DNA of 10,968 nt from JAFGED01 sp034430835 (lineage in GTDB: Bacteria; Chloroflexota; Anaerolineae; B4-G1): positions 1 to 10,968 of the forward strand of contig DAOUDX010000181.1 of NCBI GenBank assembly GCA_034430835.1, in the 5' to 3' direction. The notes beneath the pieces are model-generated. The model ran no database searches, was not told where the DNA came from, and saw nothing but the letters and a program-made list of their open reading frames with translations. The position numbers and the translations under genes are program-made. Positions within the stretch are counted from its first letter, which is position 1. Each line of letters begins with the position of its first letter. Below are positions 1 to 7,075 of the stretch, one piece after another.

Positions 1-2983
1 GAGCCAGGCACTCGACTGCGCGTTCCTGTTCGGTCTGGCCCTGCCTGGCCAGAAACCCGGCCCAGCCATTCAGGCTGCGCACAAGTTGAGGCCAGGCTCG
101 GGCCTCGACGGACATCCTCAGCGCATCGAGCAGATGCCCCTTCGCCGCTGAATCGTCGTGCAGCACGGACGCGACGGCCCCCAAACCCAAGTGATTGGCT
201 ATAAGGGTCCGGATGTCCCCGATCTCACTGGCAAGGGTAAAGCTCTCCTGAAAGCACCGTCGCGCCTCTGAGTAGTCTCCCAGGCCGTAGGCCACAAAGC
301 CCAGAGCCGCAAGGCTCCAGCCTACTAACTGCTGAGAGTCGGCCTCCCGGGCAAGCGCGAGGCTCTCTTCCAGATGTGGCCCGGCCTCTGCCAGGCCCCC
401 TGAAAGACGCATGACTTCGCCCAAGAAGTAGTGCGGGCTCGCCATCGATCGCAGGTCCCCCAGGTCTTGAAAGATGGACAGGCTCGCCCGGTAGTGTTCG
501 GCAGCCTCCGCAAGCTCTCTCGTCCGGGCATAATGGCCCGAAAGCAGGCGCAGCATCGCGATGCACCAGAGGTCGCCGCTTTCCCTGGCCACTGCCAGCC
601 CCTGTCGCAGATGTTCCCCGCCCGGCTCGTGCTTGCCTTGATTTGTCTCCGCTGTCCCCAGCCAGCCCAGCGCCATGGCGAAAGTGCCACGTGCGATGGC
701 AGGATCGAGCAGCGGCAGGCTTTTTCCCAGCAGGCCTTCTGCTCGCTCGTAGCGACCCAGTTGGACGCAGCAAACGCCCTGTTCTACCAACGCCGTGCCC
801 AGCACGATCGCTTTCGCCGGGTCTCTGGCGGCGAGGTCTGGCCCGCCTTCGCTCAATGCCGTGACTGCCTGGCCCATGGCGGCCTCGCCTTCCAGCCACC
901 ATCCATGCGCGCGGTAGAACATGATCAGGCCGGTCAGGCTTTGCCCGATTTCGATCCACCGACACCCGGCGACCGCCCAGCGCCATGCGGCGCGCACGTT
1001 CTCGACCTCTTCGTCCATCTCCGCCAAGGCCTGCGCCTGCTTGGCGGTCTTGAACTGCTCTCCCCATTGTAGCACCAGGGAGACGTAGTAGCGGCCATGA
1101 CGCTCGCGGGCCTGTTCGTCTTCGTCCGGTGACTCGACCAGCCTCTTTTCTGCGTACTGGCGCACGAGCGAGTGCTGTGTGTAACGCCCGGATTGCGTCA
1201 CCTGCAAGAGCGATTTGTCCACGAGGGAGGAGAGCAGGACGTGAAGTGGGTGGAGCGGACGCGGAGACGCTGCCTCACCTTCTACCGACGGCTGGCCAGA
1301 GCCGGAGGCTCCCGGCAGGCTGACCACCGCCTCAGCAGCGTCCAGGCAGAATCCGCCGCGAAAGACTGCCAGTTGTCGGAGGGCCGATTGCTCTGCCTCG
1401 CTCAACAAGCGCCACGAGTGCTCAAACACGGCCCGCACGCTGCGATGCCGGTCGGGCACGTCGCGCATGGAGGTGACGAGAAAGTCCATGCTGCGCGCGA
1501 TCTCGTGTGCGATCTGGGCACACGAGAGCACCTTGACCCAGCCCGCGGCCAGCTCGAGGGCCAGCGGCATTCCGTCCACCAGCTCGCAGATGCGCGCCAC
1601 GGCCGGCCGGTCTGCCTCCGAGAGCGTGAATCCCGGCCTCACCTGCCGCGCCCGCTGTAGGAACAACTGCACTGCGCTACAAGTTTCCAGGTCTGCCAGC
1701 GCCCCCGGGTCGGGCGATGACAACCCCTGGATGGGCAGCCGCCATTCCTGTTTCAGGTTCAAGCCTTCGCGAGAGGCAGCCAGGATCTTGAGAGTCGGGC
1801 AAGTGCGCAGGAGGTCGCTCACCAGCTCGCTCTCCTCGACCAAGTGCTCCAGGCCGTCCAACACGAGCAGCAAATCTCTGTCACGCAGGTAATTGAGCAA
1901 TTGCTGCTTGGGGTCAGCCGAATCGGAGAAGGAAACACGCAGCGCGCCGGTGATGGCAGAGACGGCGCGCTCGGGCGCGCTCACGTCCGCCAGCGGCACA
2001 AAGCACGCGCCGTCTCGAAAGGCAAAGGCCTCTTGCGCTGCCGCCTGCAAGACCAGCCGCGTCTTGCCGATGCCGCCCGGCCCGATAATCGTCAACAGGT
2101 GCACGTCCGAGGCTTGCAGATACTCGCTAATCTGCGCCAATTCCCCTTCGCGGCCCAAAAAGGGCGTCAGGTAGGCGGGCCAGTTGCGCAGGGGGGGCGG
2201 CGTGGGCGGCTGGAGCGAATCGGATTCGATCTGCGCGCGCAGGGTGGTCGTCTCTGTATCGGGCGGCGTGTCCAATTCCTGTGCCAACATCTGGCACAGG
2301 GCTTCGTAGTGTGCCAGCGCCGCGTTGCGCTGTCCACTCCACGCCAGCGCGCGCATCACCTGACGGTGCGCGTCCTCTCGGAACGGATCAATCTCGATCT
2401 GCCTCCGCGCGACGCGCTCCATGAGTTGATAGTCCCCCCGCAAGGCGTGGTACTCGGCCAGGCTGTGCAGTGCCGAGAGTGCCTGGCGCGCAAGTTGTTC
2501 ACGCGTGACCAACGCCCATTCCTCAAAAGCTGCGCTGTCCTTCAAAAAGAACCCGGTCAGCAAGTCACCGCGATATAACTTGACGGCACGCTGCAACCGC
2601 TCGACACAGACCCGGCAGGTCTCGCGGCGGCGGTGGGCGTGCCCGTCGCATTCCCGGACCAGCGCGCTGAACTCGGCCACGTCTAACGAATGATCGCTGG
2701 CCGAATTGAACTGCACCGTCTGTCGGGTGACCAGCAGGAAGGGCGGAGCGGCCTTGCCCAAGGCGCGGCGCAACTGGTGCAGCGCCTGACGCAGGCTGTT
2801 GTGGGCTGCGGCCTGAGGATGGTCGGGCCAGAGCAACCCGGCCAAAAAGTCGCGGGGATGGGGCACGTCGGCTTCGACGGCCAGGTACGCCAACAGCGCC
2901 TGTGCCTTCGCTGTCAGGCGCACGGCAAGTGGTTTCCCGTCGCGTGTGATCTGGAGGGGGGCCAATAGAGAGAGTGACAGCAC
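1..2983 (-). CDS. BTAD / NB-ARC-like ATPase / TPR transcriptional regulator (SARP/AfsR-like), 3' end off the window
   Basis: The reading frame is open with no stop from 2983 to the left edge, giving 994 visible codons. Residues 1-94 resemble the OmpR-like winged helix of SARP regulators (LLAYLAVEAD, then FLAGLLWP and NSLRQALHQLRRALG). Residues about 95-245 are a bacterial transcriptional activator domain (EFSALV, LYRGDLLTGFF, RRQIEIDPFREDAHRQVMRAL). FLGRE at 275-279 opens the ATPase. Its Walker A is GPGGIGKT (301-308), Walker B is LLLVLD (371-376), and LVDGMPLALELAAGWV follows. From about residue 630 the protein is TPR-like helical repeats (GRYERAEGLLGKSLPLL, YGLGDYSEARRCFQESF). Such proteins are thought to sense a signal through the ATPase and TPR part and bind DNA at the N-terminus. 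The start is uncertain: GTG at 2983 fits the usual short N-terminus, and in-frame GTGs at 3004 and 3019 are alternatives before the TGA at 3020-3022. No strong ribosome site is visible. The target genes are unknown. Confidence 0.93.
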   Translation of the reverse strand, partial: MLSLSLLAPLQITRDGKPLAVRLTAKAQALLAYLAVEADVPHPRDFLAGLLWPDHPQAAAHNSLRQALHQLRRALGKAAPPFLLVTRQTVQFNSASDHSLDVAEFSALVRECDGHAHRRRETCRVCVERLQRAVKLYRGDLLTGFFLKDSAAFEEWALVTREQLARQALSALHSLAEYHALRGDYQLMERVARRQIEIDPFREDAHRQVMRALAWSGQRNAALAHYEALCQMLAQELDTPPDTETTTLRAQIESDSLQPPTPPPLRNWPAYLTPFLGREGELAQISEYLQASDVHLLTIIGPGGIGKTRLVLQAAAQEAFAFRDGACFVPLADVSAPERAVSAITGALRVSFSDSADPKQQLLNYLRDRDLLLVLDGLEHLVEESELVSDLLRTCPTLKILAASREGLNLKQEWRLPIQGLSSPDPGALADLETCSAVQLFLQRARQVRPGFTLSEADRPAVARICELVDGMPLALELAAGWVKVLSCAQIAHEIARSMDFLVTSMRDVPDRHRSVRAVFEHSWRLLSEAEQSALRQLAVFRGGFCLDAAEAVVSLPGASGSGQPSVEGEAASPRPLHPLHVLLSSLVDKSLLQVTQSGRYTQHSLVRQYAEKRLVESPDEDEQARERHGRYYVSLVLQWGEQFKTAKQAQALAEMDEEVENVRAAWRWAVAGCRWIEIGQSLTGLIMFYRAHGWWLEGEAAMGQAVTALSEGGPDLAARDPAKAIVLGTALVEQGVCCVQLGRYERAEGLLGKSLPLLDPAIARGTFAMALGWLGTAETNQGKHEPGGEHLRQGLAVARESGDLWCIAMLRLLSGHYARTRELAEAAEHYRASLSIFQDLGDLRSMASPHYFLGEVMRLSGGLAEAGPHLEESLALAREADSQQLVGWSLAALGFVAYGLGDYSEARRCFQESFTLASEIGDIRTLIANHLGLGAVASVLHDDSAAKGHLLDALRMSVEARAWPQLVRSLNGWAGFLARQGQTEQERAVECLA

Positions 2984-3152
2984 AATACTACCGCCGAACT
3001 TCACTATCCAAAGACCCACTCAGATGTCGAATATCGAGCAGTTGTCAAAGCCAGAATGCCCAATAATAGTATCACCGATTTTGGCTTTGGCGTCAAGTAG
3101 CCCGACGGGCATTTAACGATTCCTTAACGCCCTCCTGCTATGCTGGAGGACG
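2984..3152. promoter_or_regulatory. Divergent promoter region with an 11-bp-spaced direct repeat
   Basis: This gap separates the minus-strand regulator from the plus-strand genes, so it should hold both promoters. TTAACG occurs at 3113-3118 and again at 3124-3129, exactly 11 bases apart and one helical turn. That is the spacing used by SARP and OmpR/PhoB-type DNA-binding domains, the class at the N-terminus of the adjacent regulator. On the minus strand a TTGACG at 3091-3096 lies 19 bp upstream of a TACTAT at 3066-3071, a possible but wide-spaced sigma-70-like promoter for the regulator. A perfect TTGACA on the minus strand at 3044-3049 has no good -10 partner. The promoter calls are weak; the repeat is read directly from the sequence. 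Confidence 0.35.
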
Positions 3153-3350
3153 ATGGCCAGGGAACAGCTCAACTACGCATCGTATTTGCTTAGACTCTGG
3201 CGAACGGAGGAAGATGGACGACTCGTCTGGCGCGCATCGCTGGAAAGCACCGGTGACGGTCAACGGCTGAACTTTGCCAGTCTGGAGGCGCTGATCGCAT
3301 TTCTGGAAACCCAGTTCAGTCCCCGGCACATGGAGCGCAAGGGAGAGTAA
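3153..3350 (+). CDS. Small conserved-looking hypothetical protein (YLLRLWR type)
   Basis: The product is 65 residues, starting with MAREQLNYASYLLRLWR and ending MERKGE. GGAGGA at 3145-3150 precedes the ATG by only two bases (three if only GGAGG pairs), which is closer than usual but a strong match. No signal peptide, membrane segment or cysteine is present. The pattern suggests a strand (SYLLRLWR), a second strand (LVWRASLES), then an amphipathic helix (SLEALIAFLETQF), so a small beta-beta-alpha fold is plausible. From memory, similar short proteins with a YLLRLWR segment occur in Chloroflexota and cyanobacteria without assigned function; this was not checked by search. It lies directly opposite the regulator start across the divergent region and is followed by the lipoprotein gene after 79-82 bases, so co-transcription with either the downstream genes or alone is possible. 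Function is unknown. Confidence 0.75.
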   Translation: MAREQLNYASYLLRLWRTEEDGRLVWRASLESTGDGQRLNFASLEALIAFLETQFSPRHMERKGE

Positions 3351-3356
3351 GGGACA

Positions 3357-3407
3357 AACTACCTCCAGGCAATCCATACGAGACATGTGCTAAGAAGGCA
3401 GGTAGTT
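3357..3407. repeat. 8-bp inverted repeat between the small gene and the lipoprotein gene
   Basis: AACTACCT at 3357-3364 is perfectly complementary to AGGTAGTT at 3400-3407, with a 35-base loop between them. The 3' arm is followed by CTTTAG and not by a T tract, so this is not a standard intrinsic terminator. The CCTCC at 3362-3366 could also pair with the AGGAGG ribosome site at 3421-3426, which would be an alternative fold of the leader. Either structure is only a possibility from complementarity. Confidence 0.3.
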
Positions 3408-3420
3408 CTTTAGACATTCG

Positions 3421-3426
3421 AGGAGG
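3421..3426 (+). promoter_or_regulatory. Ribosome binding site AGGAGG choosing the lipoprotein start
   Basis: AGGAGG is a full Shine-Dalgarno match. Two adjacent ATGs follow. The first (3430) is only three bases away, whereas the second (3433) is six bases away and is the better-spaced start. Confidence 0.7.
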
Positions 3427-3432
3427 CAGATG

Positions 3433-4767
3433 ATGTTAAAGACCAAGAAGCTTTGGACTATCGTTCTAGCCGTCGCACTATTGGCGGCGGCGGTTCTAGC
3501 TTGCGGGCCATCCCCGGGCAGTGGGGGTGGACCCAGCGTGACCATCACCAGCCCGCCAGAAGGGACCACGGTGAGCGTGGGGCAGGCGGTGGAGATCGCC
3601 TCGCAGGCGACAGCCGGGGCGGGAGTCGCGCGGGTGGAGCTCTCGGTGAACGGCGTGGCTGTGCGCAGCGATGCGCCACCCAGCGGGAATCCCACGCTAT
3701 TCTCGATCGCACAGCCGTGGGTCCCGGAGACAGAGGGGCTGGTCACAATTGGGGTGGTGGCCTACGACGTCGAGGGAGCCGCCTCGGAGATGGCCACGAT
3801 CAGGTTGCAGGTGGCAGCGGCTGCTGCAGGGGCGCCGACCCAGACACCGGAGCCGCCTGCGGGGGAACCGCCGACAGGGGAGCCTCCCACACCGGAGCCG
3901 ACGCCGATGCCGGAGCCGGACGTGACGACGGAGGCGGGGTGCACGCTGAATGCGACGTGCGTGGCGGACGTGACCATCCCGGACGACACGGTGCTGGCCC
4001 CAGGAACCAGTTTCGTCAAGACCTGGCGCATCCGCAACAACGGCACCTGCGACTGGACGGCGGGCTTTAGGTTCGTCTTCGTAGGCGGGGATCAGATGGG
4101 CGGTGAGGCGCAGGTGGCGGTGCCTCCGACGGCGGCCGGGAGCACGGCCGATCTGAGCGTCAACCTGACGGCACCCGCTGCGCCCGGCACCTACCGGGGC
4201 AACTGGCGTATGCAGTCGGACACCGGGCTGGCGTTCGGTAGCACCGTTTATGTGCGGATCGTCGTACCGGCGCCGGCGACGGACACACCTGAGCCAACCG
4301 ACACGCCCAAGCCGATGGGCACGCCGACAGTGTTCCCTGCCAATCACCACTCGCTGGGGGCTTACAACCATCCCGGCTACTATGTCCGACACAGTAGCTT
4401 CATGGGAGAGCTGACAGAAGTCTCATCAGACTCGGGCCAACAGGATTCCACGTTCATATTCATGCCTGGGTTGGCGGATAGTCACTGCGTTTCGTTCCAG
4501 TCTATCAACTATTCTGGCTTCTACCTTCGTCATTATGATTTCCGAATCAGGCTGCATGGCTTCGAGGACACCCAGCGATTCAGAGAAGATGCGACGTTCT
4601 GTGAGCGGCCTGGGCTGGCCAACCCTGCCCTGGTTTCGTTCGAATCATACAACTATCCGGGATATTTCCTGCGTCATCGCGACTTTCATCTGTACATTGA
4701 ACAGAGTGACAGTGACCTCTTCAGGGCAGATGCCACCTTTCGGATCATAGATCCATTGTGGCAATAG
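3433..4767 (+). CDS. Mosaic surface lipoprotein: Big_7-like, NBR1-Ig-like and AbfB/CBM42-like domains
   Basis: Numbering here is from the upstream ATG at 3430 (445 residues); the better-spaced ATG at 3433 removes one. The N-terminus (KTKKLWTIVLAVALLAAAVLAC) is a lipoprotein signal with lipid-accepting Cys25. Residues about 35-128 look like a bacterial Ig-like domain of the Big_7 type (VTITSPPEGTTV ... VARVELSVNGV). A Pro/Thr/Glu linker follows (about 135-165). Residues about 170-280 match the NBR1-type Ig-like domain (FVKTWRIRNNGTCDW, APGTYRGNWRM, VYVRIVV). After a second Pro/Thr linker, residues about 303-445 form three units resembling AbfB/CBM42, an arabinofuranose-binding beta-trefoil. 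Each unit has a Y-x-R-H motif (His321, 368 and 415, exactly 47 apart) and a D-S/A-T-F motif (Asp339, 387 and 434). No catalytic domain is visible. The likely role is surface carbohydrate binding. Specificity is inferred from the family only. Confidence 0.88.
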   Translation: MLKTKKLWTIVLAVALLAAAVLACGPSPGSGGGPSVTITSPPEGTTVSVGQAVEIASQATAGAGVARVELSVNGVAVRSDAPPSGNPTLFSIAQPWVPETEGLVTIGVVAYDVEGAASEMATIRLQVAAAAAGAPTQTPEPPAGEPPTGEPPTPEPTPMPEPDVTTEAGCTLNATCVADVTIPDDTVLAPGTSFVKTWRIRNNGTCDWTAGFRFVFVGGDQMGGEAQVAVPPTAAGSTADLSVNLTAPAAPGTYRGNWRMQSDTGLAFGSTVYVRIVVPAPATDTPEPTDTPKPMGTPTVFPANHHSLGAYNHPGYYVRHSSFMGELTEVSSDSGQQDSTFIFMPGLADSHCVSFQSINYSGFYLRHYDFRIRLHGFEDTQRFREDATFCERPGLANPALVSFESYNYPGYFLRHRDFHLYIEQSDSDLFRADATFRIIDPLWQ

Positions 4768-4812
4768 AGGACAGCCGGGGACTGATCGCACAGTGCCCGC
4801 GTTTACATCGTA

Positions 4813-4845
4813 GCCTGCCGGGCGTGGCGGGATGCTTTCGCAGGC
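4813..4845. repeat. Weak stem-loop downstream of the lipoprotein gene
   Basis: GCCTGC at 4813-4818 and GCAGGC at 4840-4845 form a 6-bp stem with a 21-base loop. It starts 45 bases after the lipoprotein stop codon. No T tract follows, so terminator activity is doubtful. Confidence 0.25.
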
Positions 4846-4891
4846 AGTAATCATGAACTACATCCACCCTCGATGAAGAAATTGCCCTGTA

Positions 4892-4935
4892 GGGGCGGGG
4901 TTGCCCCGCCCCGGCGCAGGCGCGGAGACCGCGCC
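4892..4935. repeat. Double GC-rich hairpin (REP-like) upstream of the first propeller gene
   Basis: Two perfect hairpins stand side by side. The first has GGGGCGGGG (4892-4900), a TTG loop and CCCCGCCCC (4904-4912), a 9-bp stem. The second has GGCGCGG (4919-4925), an AGA loop and CCGCGCC (4929-4935), a 7-bp stem followed by ACTTTTAT. The first arm, preceded by TGTA, resembles dispersed palindromes seen in many high-GC genomes (from memory). The short T run after the second hairpin makes it a possible weak intrinsic terminator for the lipoprotein gene. The pair ends 25 bases before the ATG at 4961, so it could also affect the leader of that gene. Confidence 0.6.
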
Positions 4936-4960
4936 ACTTTTATACGAAAAGGAAAAGCAA

Positions 4961-6994
4961 ATGACACACCTGAGCAAACGAAAGATCAAAGCATCTCACA
5001 TCTTCATGGCCGCTGCCCTGCTGGCCGGGCTGCTGGCTGCCGGACCAGGGCACCATGCCCACGCCGCGCAGGCGCCTCAGGCGGACCTGGCGCCGCTAGA
5101 GACCCTGCTCAACCCCGATGGCAGCCTCGACCTGAGTACTGGCTTCAGTGGCGCGCTCGATCCCAGTGGCTACCGCATGGAGTACGGGCCCGCCGGCGCG
5201 CCGCGCTTCAGACCGGCCGGCGCGCCCGCCGCCCCACACTCCCCGGCGGACACCTGGAACGCCCTCGGCTCGGGGCTGAACGCCGCCGTTCGCGCCATCG
5301 CGGTGGTCGGGGCGGACGTCACCGTCGGGGGCGGCTTCACCAACGCGGGTGGCGTGGTGGATGCCGACCACATCGCCCGCTGGGACGGCTCTTTCTGGCA
5401 CCCCCTCGGCTCTGGGCTGAACGACGACGTCTACGCCATCGCGGTGGCGGGAGGGGATATTTACGTCGGCGGCCTCTTCACCGACGCGGGTGGCATGGCG
5501 GATGCCGACTACGTCGCCCGCTGGGACGGCTCGACCTGGCACCCCCTCGGCTCCGGGCTGAACAACTATGTCCGCGCCATCGCGGTCGCCGGCCCGAACG
5601 TGTACATCGGCGGCTACTTCACCGACGCGGGCGGTGACTCCAACGCCGACCACATCGCCCGCTGGGACGGCTCCGCCTTCCAACCCCTCGGCTCCGGCTT
5701 GAACGACGACGTCTACGCCATCGCGGTGGCCGGGCCGGACGTCTATGCCGGCGGCGCCTTCACCGGCGCGGGCGGCGTGACCGGTGCCAACCGCATCGCC
5801 CGCTGGGACGGCTCCGCCTGGCACCCCCTCGGCTCCGGACTGAACTACTACGTCTTCGCCATCGTCGTGGCCGGGCAACAGGTCTACGTCGGGGGCTGGT
5901 TCGCCAACGCGGGCGGCGACGCGAACGCCGACCGCATCGCTCGTTGGGATGGCTCCGCCTGGCACCCCCTCGGTGCTGGGCTGAGCGGCTATGTCTACGC
6001 CATCGCCGTGGCCGGGCCGCACGTCTACGTCGGCGGCCTGTTCACCGACGCGGGTGGTGACCCCAATGCCGACTACATCGCCCGCTGGGATGGCTCATCC
6101 TGGCATGCCCTCGGCTCCGGGCTGAACGGCGGTGGTGTCGTCGCCATCACGGTGGCCGGGCCGGACGTCTACGTCGGCGGCCTGTTCACCGACGCGGGTG
6201 GGGAGACGGACGCCGACCACATCGCCCGCTGGGACACGACCGAGCTCAGTCCGGCCTGGAGTGGGCTCGGCTCCGGCCTGAACAGCCTCGTCTCCGCCAT
6301 CGCGGACGCCGGGCCTGACCTCTACGTCGGAGGCTACTTCAGCAATGCGGGAGGCGACCCGAATGGCGACTACGTGGCCCGCTGGGATGGCTCCTCCTGG
6401 CACCCCCTCGGCTCCAGCCTAAACAGCCACGTCCTCGCCGTCGCGGTGGCCGGGCCGGACGTCTATGTCGGCGGCGCCTTCACCGGCGCGGGCGGCGTCG
6501 CTAGCGCCGACCACGTCGCCCGCTGGGACGGCTCCGCCTGGCACCCCCTTGGCTCTGGGCTGAACGACACCGTCTACGCCATCACCGTGGCCGGGGCGGA
6601 CGTCTACGTCGGGGGCTACTTTACTGACGCAGGCGGCGTGGCCAGTGCCGACCATGTCGCACGCTGGGATGGCACGGCCTGGCACGCCCTAGGCTCTGGT
6701 CTAAGCAGCTATGTCTACGCCATCGCAGTGGCCGGTCCCGACGTCTACGTCGGCGGCCACTTCACCGACGCAGGTGGCAACGCCAATGCCGACCACGTCG
6801 CCTGCTGGGACGGCTCGGCCTGGCACCCCCTCGGCTCCGGTGTGAACGACAACATGTGGGCCATAGCAATCGTCGGGCCACAGGTCTACGCCGGCGGTTA
6901 CTTCACCGACGCAGGTGGAGAGCCGGACGGAGACCGGATCGCCCGCTGGGGAACGGTCTTCCACCGTGTCTACCTGCCGCTCGTCCTGAGGTAA
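4961..6994 (+). CDS. Secreted beta-propeller-repeat protein, 12 blades (7+5), YLPLVLR tail
   Basis: The product is 677 residues. ATG 4961 is preceded by AAAAGGA at a seven-base gap. The upstream in-frame TTG at 4901 lies inside a hairpin and would add 20 residues in front of the signal peptide, so it was rejected. Residues 1-36 are a signal peptide (basic KRKIK, hydrophobic AAALLAGLLAAG, AHA-AQA cleavage region). Residues 37-98 are a conserved pre-repeat region (LETLLNPDGSLDLSTGF, GAPRF). Residues 99-666 are twelve units of about 47 residues of the form WHPLGSGLN - VYAIAVAGPDVYVGG - YFTDAGG - ADHIARWDGS, which suggests beta-propeller blades. Similar repeats turn up in Kelch-like or Rax2-like annotations. 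A TTELSPA insertion (426-432) follows blade 7. The protein ends VFHRVYLPLVLR, probably a sorting or anchoring tail. No catalytic motif is seen, and the ligand is unknown. It is a tandem paralogue of the next gene. Confidence 0.9.
   Translation: MTHLSKRKIKASHIFMAAALLAGLLAAGPGHHAHAAQAPQADLAPLETLLNPDGSLDLSTGFSGALDPSGYRMEYGPAGAPRFRPAGAPAAPHSPADTWNALGSGLNAAVRAIAVVGADVTVGGGFTNAGGVVDADHIARWDGSFWHPLGSGLNDDVYAIAVAGGDIYVGGLFTDAGGMADADYVARWDGSTWHPLGSGLNNYVRAIAVAGPNVYIGGYFTDAGGDSNADHIARWDGSAFQPLGSGLNDDVYAIAVAGPDVYAGGAFTGAGGVTGANRIARWDGSAWHPLGSGLNYYVFAIVVAGQQVYVGGWFANAGGDANADRIARWDGSAWHPLGAGLSGYVYAIAVAGPHVYVGGLFTDAGGDPNADYIARWDGSSWHALGSGLNGGGVVAITVAGPDVYVGGLFTDAGGETDADHIARWDTTELSPAWSGLGSGLNSLVSAIADAGPDLYVGGYFSNAGGDPNGDYVARWDGSSWHPLGSSLNSHVLAVAVAGPDVYVGGAFTGAGGVASADHVARWDGSAWHPLGSGLNDTVYAITVAGADVYVGGYFTDAGGVASADHVARWDGTAWHALGSGLSSYVYAIAVAGPDVYVGGHFTDAGGNANADHVACWDGSAWHPLGSGVNDNMWAIAIVGPQVYAGGYFTDAGGEPDGDRIARWGTVFHRVYLPLVLR
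5255..6958 (+). repeat. Tandem array of 12 units, mostly 141 bp
   Basis: Eleven units are 141 bp or nearly so, and the seventh is 15 bp longer because of the TTELSPA insertion and one extra codon. Units are very similar at DNA level: GACGTCTACGTCGGCGGC, or one-base variants of it, recurs through the array. This points to unit-level duplication or gene conversion. The array lies entirely inside the coding sequence and stays in frame. Confidence 0.9.
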
Positions 6995-7001
6995 GCCTGC
7001 C

Positions 7002-7040
7002 CTGAGCACAGCCGAAGGGCTGGTGCGGCGCACCGCTCAG
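7002..7040 (+). other. Compact three-way-junction fold between the two propeller genes
   Basis: The outer stem is CTGAGC (7002-7007) with GCTCAG (7035-7040). Inside are two hairpins placed end to end: AGCC (7010-7013) / GAAG loop / GGCT (7018-7021), and GGTGC (7022-7026) / GGC loop / GCACC (7030-7034). Only the two bases AC at 7008-7009 and the loops stay unpaired. The left part (CCCTGAGC ... GAAGGG) resembles a dispersed repeat common in many bacterial genomes (from memory), so this may be a mobile palindrome and not an RNA regulator. It sits 7 bases after one stop codon and 35 bases before the next ATG. Confidence 0.5.
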
Positions 7041-7075
7041 TAGAGACGGCCGCGTATGCAGAGAAGGAAAAGGAA

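Noticed and set aside
431..2578. Several plus-strand open frames over the regulator (431-1072, 1172-1660, 1844-2578)
   Set aside because: They are complementary shadows of the continuous minus-strand regulator frame, which shows Walker motifs, BTAD and TPR sequence throughout.
4901..4960. TTG 4901 as the start of the first propeller protein
   Set aside because: It lies in the loop of a hairpin, lacks a ribosome site and puts 20 non-signal residues before a normal signal peptide. ATG 4961 has a proper leader that matches the paralogue's.
5096..6022. Open frame on the minus strand over the first propeller gene
   Set aside because: The explanation is the same as for the second array: a repeat shadow with no ribosome site and no recognisable domain.
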